From Sambucus nigra (Eukaryota; Streptophyta; Magnoliopsida; Dipsacales; Adoxaceae): a stretch of DNA of 64,000 nt. The translations under genes were made by a program, and so were the position numbers. Below the pieces are notes generated by a model, which saw only the letters and a program-made list of their open reading frames with translations, had not been told where the DNA came from and did not search any database. The stretch lies in assembly GCA_949130495.1 (NCBI GenBank), contig OX422213.1:58812678-58876677 (forward strand), read 5' to 3'. Of this stretch, positions 57,937-64,000 are shown piece by piece (within the stretch, counting starts at the first letter, position 1; each line of letters begins with the position of its first letter).

Positions 57937-58921
57937 TAGGTTTGCCTCCTATATACTCCAGTATAAGAACACTATTTCTTCTTTTATTGCCAGACCTGCT
58001 GCCTCTCCTGCTCTGGTAATTGATCTTGACCAAGAGGTTGCTATTGATTCTGATACTCCTCTATCTGAAATTATGAAGAAAAAGAAGTTTCCTGACCTTT
58101 ACAGTGGTAGTGATTTTGGCTCCCAATCATCTGCTGAAGGATCCAAGAATAAAATAGGGGATGTTATGAAGCCCCCAAGGGTCCAGTCCCTAAAGATCCA
58201 ACGCCCAAAGTCCTCACTCCTAAGCATGTAGCTCCCAAAGAGGTTGAAGTTTATCTTAGGAGACTTAGGAGAGGGCTTGTAGATAAGCAAGTCGACCAAG
58301 TGACTGATCAACTGTCCTTGGTTGATTTACCCTCTTTAGATGTTGTTCCTCCAACAACTATTACTCCTGGTTTGGCTAGGAGGTTGATCAAGTCTGGTAC
58401 TCTTCTAGACCATTGGGGGTGGATGCCATGCTCCCTAGAATGAGAGTTTTTGAATTGGTTGCTCAGAACCTTGCATCAGTATGTAATTTCCATTTTCTTG
58501 GTTTGGTGCTCTTTTATATCTCTCCTATACTTATTTTGATCTTCATCTTTTGGAGTTCTTAGCACACTTCAATAATATGCTGGAGAAGGATGATGCAATA
58601 AGGGCTTCTTCTTCTTCAAATGACGTGGATGACACTTTGACTAGTTTGAGGAAGTCTCTACTTGAATCTCAGTCGACCTTGGAGAATGAGAAGAGCACTT
58701 GGGGAGAGAAACTGAAGACAACTGAAACTTCTCGTCAAACGTCTGATACAAATTCCCTTGATGAAGAGTGCAGGGTAAAGGAGGCTGGGCACCAGAAAGA
58801 GGAAGCTGAGAACAAGAAAGAGGAGGCAGAGCTCAGGGAAGAGGAAGTTGAACGTAGGGAAAAGGCTGTTGAAGAGCATGTACTCTCTGCCACAGTTAAG
58901 AGAAAGTTTGTTGTGAAGGGC
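57937..58921 (+). pseudogene. PF04195-like ORF copy 2, C-terminal part
   Basis: Continues the frame cut at 33015: RFASYILQYKNTISSF, then a Ser/Pro/Lys-rich linker (VIDLDQEVAIDSDTPLSEI, KKKKFPDLYSGSDFG). After a frameshift near 58175-58230, VEVYLRRLRRGLVDKQVDQV is readable. An exon-like break follows at about 58480-58545. The last open piece (58550-58921) is a long acidic/basic coiled coil (SLLESQSTLENEKSTWGEKL, then repeated KEEAE/REEEVE). The usual terminal domain seen in copy 1 is missing; the ORF is cut near 58921, next to element F. Confidence 0.65.
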
Positions 58922-59060
58922 TGATAGAGTTTCTTTTGCGTGTATGCTTGTGCCGTTGCTTAAAAGCTCCTCTAATTAAAACCTTTCAAACGTACAAAAA
59001 TTTATCAATACTAGAGTGTAGCGGTAAGTAAGAAAATCAATCCAAATCTAAGGGTGAAAC
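58922..59060 (-). other. Tat leader-like fragment at the edge of F
   Basis: The minus strand reads TTGGATTGATTTTC, TTACTTACCGCTACAC, then GTACGTTTGAAAGG, comparable with 7629-7700. If real, the 3' LTR of F is followed by a leader, as in a tandem element. The boundary to the PF04195-like ORF is not resolved. Confidence 0.3.
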
Positions 59061-61649
59061 ATGCAAGAGAGGAAATATGTAATTCATTTGTTTATTATTT
59101 TCTTTTTCGATTTTTACATTTTCTATTTTTTTAGCCCTTTTAAATATTAAAACAAATTTTGAGATGAGGTGAAATAAGACTAAACTAAATTAAGATGTAA
59201 ATAAAAGTAAGTGAAAATATTAAGTAAATTTAACTAAATAAAAATCTAAAATACGAGAATGGTGAGGAAATAAAAGTGAGGACTAACAAGGGATATGATG
59301 ACACCATATATTCTAGTTAATTAAAATTAATTAATTAATTCAAATTAATTATCCCAAGTTAATATTGAAATCACAAATCAACTCTCGTTGCAAATGTAAT
59401 TTTAATAATAATATTTTAGAAAATTAAATTTAACACTCCTACAACTCATGAAATGTAGATTTAAACATCATGTAACAAATAATCCCCTAGGATCGATCGA
59501 TTAAACTAGTTTAAATCATAAAAGTAAGGCTAGAGTTGAAATGAAAGGAATAATACCACACTTGAGAAACCCTTATCTCTAGTTCGAATCTAAAATGGGT
59601 ATTATAACTAGAATTTTAATTTTCTCTCAAAAATCATTTACCCTCTCTCGAGGCGTAAATTAAAATGTAAGAGTGAAAATTTTATCATCAAAGGGACATT
59701 TAGTTTGAATTAATCAATTAAATTAGGATTAACATCAAAAATGGGTCACCCCATCCCTTGAAAGGGGTTTTAGCTTAACATGATATTAAACATGATGAAC
59801 AAATAATGAAAGACATATAAAATAAAAGAGTAGAGTAAGAGAACAAATCTTCAACAAGTTTCCTTGAATTAACCATTTGAACTCAATCTTCTTCAATACA
59901 AATCAAATCACTCACAATTAAATCTCACCGGTTCTCTATAAAAATAAAAATAAAACTATTTACAAATATTTCTACCTAATTTATTTTCTACTCTAAACTA
60001 TGTCTCTTATTCTCCAAGTCTCCTCTTGATTATTTCTTAATGATCTTTTGGGTCTTCATTTACAGTGTGGCACATGGAGCTGGGGCATAAATGGGAGGAC
60101 AAAGTTTTGCATGTGGTTTCGGTGAGGTAAGGAGTGAGGGAATAAAAATCTATTTTTTAAATAAAAAGGGGTTTGGGGTATATTTGGAAAAGGGTTTTAA
60201 AAAGCTTTTAAAACATATGGGCATTTGTTTTTGGCATTGTTGGTTTGGGTTAGAGTAGGTTCAAATGGAGTGGAGTCGGGTTGGTCTCGATTTCTGGGTT
60301 TGTACGGGTTAGCTCCGGGTATGGGAAGCTATGACTCAAGTATGACCGGGATTCGGGTTGTGGAGAATTGGGGGTTTGAACAGAGGGCTACAAGTTTTGA
60401 GAAAAGGTTGAGATTTGTGGGTTTGGTCGGGTTCGCTGATGGTTTGGGTAGCTACGGTGGGGACGGTCGTTAGTTGAACCGATGTATGGTTCAAGATGGT
60501 TTCAGGGGGTTTCGGGTTAGTGATTCGGGAAATGGGTTTGGGATCGGTTTGAGGGAATCGGGGTTTGAGCAGATCGGATAGGAGGGTATGGAGTGTTTGG
60601 GTTAAATGTGATTTCATGGCAACGGGTTGGATCGGCCATGGGGGGTAGTGGCTGGTCTGGATGGTGTTGTGGTTTGGATGATGGAATTGGTCGCAGGTTT
60701 GGTGGTTTGAGGAATGTCGGGTTTCTGTTGGGTTTGAGGTATGAGTATTGGGCATCCACGGGTTGTTTGTTGGGTATGGAGAGATGAGGTTTTGGTAGTA
60801 TAAGGTTTGGTGGTGGGAAGAGAGAGTAGAGAGAATGAAGTGTTTGAGGGAGGTTGAAGAAGAAGTAGGAAAGAGTTAGGTGTGATGAGGGTGTAGGGTA
60901 ATTAGGTGAGGGTAAGTGACTAGGATTGTGTGTGTGGTGTAGGATAAGTGTAGAGATTTAGTGTGTGTGTGTTTAGATTTGTAAAAATAAAAATAAAAAT
61001 AAGATATTGGAACCTAAAACAAAGTAAAATCTAAGACTAAAAAATAAAATCTATATAAAACTAAATTCCTAAAAATATTTACAAGTATAAAATAAAAAAT
61101 AGTAATAAAATAATTCCCAAATCTAAAAATAAAAAGACATAAAATAAAAAGAAATACATAAATTAAAAATCTATTAAACAAAAAACTAAAGTCCTAAAAA
61201 ACACACAAACTAATAAAAGTAGAAAAATAAAATCCTAAAAAAAACTTATCCTAAAAAATAACTTCCTAAAAACTAATCCTAATGAAAATAAAATAACATA
61301 AGGACTAAAAATTAAAAAATAATAAAAAAAATAGAAAATAAATTCTAGAAATTTCAAAATATATCAAAAATAAAACCTAAAAGTAAAACAACTCAAAATA
61401 AAAATCTAAAAAGCACAAACTAAACATACACGGGGCTTGGGTGATTGTTTGGGTTAGGTTAGGCTTGGTTGTAGGGTATTTAGCTCCATAAATAGTACAT
61501 TTGCCTTGAAATAAGCGTTTGAACTTCGCAAATGGCGATCAAGCCTCCACATTAAACAATTAAGCATATAAGACCCAATTTTGTCGAGAATTAGCAATTA
61601 AAAACGGTCTATTCGGGTATAAAATGTACACTTTTGTGCTCTTATCACA
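59061..61649 (-). mobile_element. LTR of minus-strand Tat-like element F
   Basis: Starts (minus strand) TGTGATAAGAGCAC at 61649, immediately after a polypurine-like tract. Its lower end is not fixed. The element strand is T-rich in its first part (61430-60970), A/C-rich with almost no G next (60960-60190), then AT-rich with a short GATCGATCGA palindrome at about 59491-59501. A 139-residue minus-strand open frame (60336-60755) of Pro, Thr, His, Asn and Ser results from the A/C-rich composition and is not called as a gene. Confidence 0.5.
60190..61430. repeat. Strand-skewed low-complexity region in the F LTR
   Basis: Plus strand: 60190-60960 is G/T-rich and C-poor (GGTTTGGG-type words). 60965-61430 is A-rich and almost free of G (AAAATAAAA and CCTAAAA words). 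The switch near 60963 is abrupt. Confidence 0.75.
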
Positions 61650-61650
61650 C

Positions 61651-61661
61651 CACTCCCAAAC
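61651..61661 (-). other. Polypurine-like tract next to the F LTR
   Basis: The minus strand reads GTTTGGGAGTG followed by GTGTGATAAG. The upstream CTCGAGGACTAGCAATG matches the A tract context at 3350-3362. Confidence 0.6.
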
Positions 61662-62460
61662 AGAACATTGCTAGTCCTCGAGCAAAATATATAGAGAAAT
61701 TGAAAGATAAGAAATCAAAAGTGTACCACTTTCGCGGGCACTTGCGATTGCACTTAGCATGTGCAACAAGCCTTTAAACCTATAGGTTTACCTACAGGAC
61801 GAGTTGTGTCTCGTGAGGGTTTGCAGGGATTATACCCACAAAATTCTTTATTTAAAATGATTTATTGAAAGGCAGTCAATCTCTTATTAGACGTAGAATA
61901 ATCGCACAATCTATCACGAGCAAAATATTTTGAGAAATACAAACTAGATGTGTAGAAAGCATAGCTAAGAAAATACTCAAGGCACATCCTTCCTAGAACT
62001 CAACGTGGTTGGTGTGAATCTGTCAAAACGGGTCGAGTATCATAAGAGTAATTCCTATATTGCCTATTCGGAATCAACGCTTCAACTTCAAATCTCACTG
62101 GATATGTTTCTCTCAAACAAACTCTCGAGATTTGGGTAAGTGTATCGCTGTTGTGTGTAATGGGGTGAGTAAATGTAAGCATGGTCAAACGTTTCGCACA
62201 CACATAATAAAGAATGAACATGTATATATAAAAATGATCTCATGAAAGAATGCTAATCACTATAATGAGAACGTCGAGTTATTCACCACGTTAATGTTCA
62301 TTTGCCCGAACACCTAGGGGAAATATGGATGTATATGGCTGAGGGGGGAAATGAAATGGGAAGAATGTGATTGGATGAGATGATGGATGAGTGATGAATG
62401 TGTATGCGAGAAGAGTATTCTATATATGAAGAACAAATGTCTTTATTTAACAAGGACTGA

Positions 62461-62548
62461 CTACAAACTCATTTTTTTTCTTTCTTTTTAATCTTTTTTT
62501 TTTCTCTATTTTTTTTTTGCTATTTTTTTTTCTATTTCTTTTTACTCT
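62461..62548 (-). repeat. Purine-rich tract in the F tail
   Basis: T-rich on the plus strand, hence A/G-rich on the element strand, about 0.8 kb before the LTR, as in element A (2336-2450). Confidence 0.55.
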
Positions 62549-64000
62549 CAATCACTAAAGACATATTACATTTGAAAAGAACACTCATTTTCTTGAAAAT
62601 TAAAGATGATATATCAATGGAGATGATATGTGATGATGTGGGGAAATATGTGGGAATATGGAGGAAAATGAGAAGGTAATTAGTGAAAATCTAGTGAACA
62701 GGACAAATTTCAAGACACGTGTTTATTACAACTAGAAAGTGATGTCATTCTCAGTGATCAAGCCAAAATTTAATGAAGAATAATGAGATCATGCAACGAT
62801 TTAATGAGGACCCAAAGGAAGTTGAATCAACTTGTGACTCGGAGATTGAGTAAAACACTCTAAAAGGGTGAAAGGCACAAATCTCACAAGCTAAAGTCTC
62901 TACTAATCATTCTTAAGGTTTTCTTGGGAATTGTAATACTCTTGAACTCTAAACCATAATGACGTGATAAGTTCATAGATTTTTGTTGAGTCTATAAATT
63001 CATGGTGCAACATGCCTTGATACGTATTACATAAGCTATGTATAAAAAGATAAATCCTATAGATTGATTCTTAGACTTAAAAGATGGCTGATAGAAAATT
63101 CACATCAATGAGTGAGATGAAAGAAACTACACAAAAATTTTAAAAATCAGGTTTAAAAATTAAAATTTTTCAAAAGAGGTACGATTTTTATAAAATTTCC
63201 CACCCCCAAACCAACTAGAACATCATCCTCGATGTTAAAAATGATTTTTAAAATTGAGAGCATAAAGTAGGAAAGAGATTACCAGAATCAACTGTTAATG
63301 ATGTGGAAAGATAAATCCAAGAATAAACCTGAATAAATGATAAGAGAAAAAAAGTGTACAAGTCTATAAACATGTAAAGCATAGGGTGATGTGAAACACC
63401 ACCCCCAAACAGGATGAGACTCATACAAGAAACGACGGACTGCCCCCCGGTAGCACTAAGTTTAACATCTTCAGCCAGACCGATCCATTCTCACCCTAAA
63501 GATAAGATATATGAAAGCACATGGCGACAAAAAAATGGGTGATAATAATCACCCCCAAACAAGACTGAAGCATCAGTCCTATTGGATAAAGGCTAAAAGC
63601 ATCAATGCACTTGTATGGAAAAGTGCATCACATGATGCCAAGCATCGGTGGACCATGGGTGGGTGGGTATTAAGGTAAGGGTGAGAAAGGCATGGGTGAT
63701 TAAGCATCGATCATGGGCCTTATTAACCCGAAATGTGACGGCAACAAGGGCCATGTAAGCATGGTGCTCAAGTTGGTGAGGGAGGCGAAAGGGTGTGGAA
63801 ATAGTGATGGGGTGGGCCTCATAGAAATGACACGACCGTTCTATGAATGAACGATGATAATGGTCACGCCGTGACATGCCATGAAGTTCATGGAAGGAAA
63901 AATCAACACCACAAGAGTGTGGCGGGCTTAGGGTAACAAGATCAGTGTCACGGAGGTGGAGAGTAGCATAACATATATTTTCATGGGAGGTGGAGGTTGG

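Larger units (their letters stand above)
61650..64000 (-). other. 3' internal tail of Tat-like element F
   Basis: Non-coding region upstream (in element sense) of the F LTR. It contains four polypurine-like motifs (rc of CACTCCCAAAC at 61651, CACCCCCAAA at 63201, ACCCCCAAAC at 63401, ACCCCCAAAC at 63551), each preceded on the minus strand by an AGGAC/AGGAT- or CATC-type word. It also holds the block shared with element A (61725-61840) and a purine-rich tract (rc of 62461-62548). No ORF here has family features. The element continues beyond the right edge. Confidence 0.55.

Noticed and set aside
60336..60755. 139-residue minus-strand open frame rich in Pro, Thr, His and Asn
   Set aside because: Explained by the A/C-rich, G-poor composition of the F LTR, which lacks stop codons by chance; low-complexity protein.

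Overview
This window looks like intergenic chromatin from a flowering plant, probably a large repeat-rich genome. Almost every supportable feature is a piece of an LTR retrotransposon of the Ty3/gypsy superfamily. I found no intact host gene, tRNA, rRNA, CRISPR array or bacterial-style operon. The plant assignment rests on Tekay/Del-type chromoviruses (initiator-Met primer sites, TGTAAYACCCC LTR starts, plant-type chromodomain), Tat-type elements (primer site TGGCGTCGTCTGTGGGAA, a PF04195-like extra ORF) and plant-style promoter and intron signals.

Layout. 1-4262: 3' part of a Tat-like element (A) with one degraded acidic ORF, a long non-coding tail and a truncated 3' LTR. 4263-about 7475: Tekay remnant B (34-bp LTR stub, integrase C-terminus plus chromodomain, 3' LTR). 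About 7480-10083: mixed LTR and internal debris. 10084-13764: a 3.7-kb Tekay LTR. 13765-15430: a promoter-like LTR fragment and unassigned DNA. 15430-27892: a PF04195-like pseudogene split by element E, a complete minus-strand Tekay-like element at 16741-26640 with CACTA target duplications. 27888-31705: 5' LTR, gag, protease and reverse transcriptase remnants of a plus-strand Tat element (X2). 31706-32180: LTR of a minus-strand Tat element (G), whose antisense PF04195-like ORF follows and is itself split by C. C (33021-57931, duplication CATGT) is a Tekay-like element whose 3' LTR is split by D (42130-57467, duplication GTTGC). D is a young multimer, LTR-internal-LTR-internal-LTR. 58925-64000: a minus-strand Tat-like element (F) of the same family as A.

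The inferred insertion order is X2, then G, then C, then D, with E entering a second copy of the PF04195-like ORF. Every coding remnant carries stops or frameshifts. D has no polymerase region at all, so it would have depended on proteins from another element.

The most unusual signals are non-coding. The Tekay LTRs carry trains of short stem-loops. In E, a near-constant core is flanked by arms that change from unit to unit but stay complementary. A cluster of short palindromes (ATCGATCG or GTTCGAAC) lies about 1.1 kb from the LTR start in several different families. A perfect GC-type splice-donor motif, AG|GCAAGT, is kept at about +610 to +700 in every complete Tekay LTR start. None of these features has been tested here by alignment or folding software; all come from reading the sequence.
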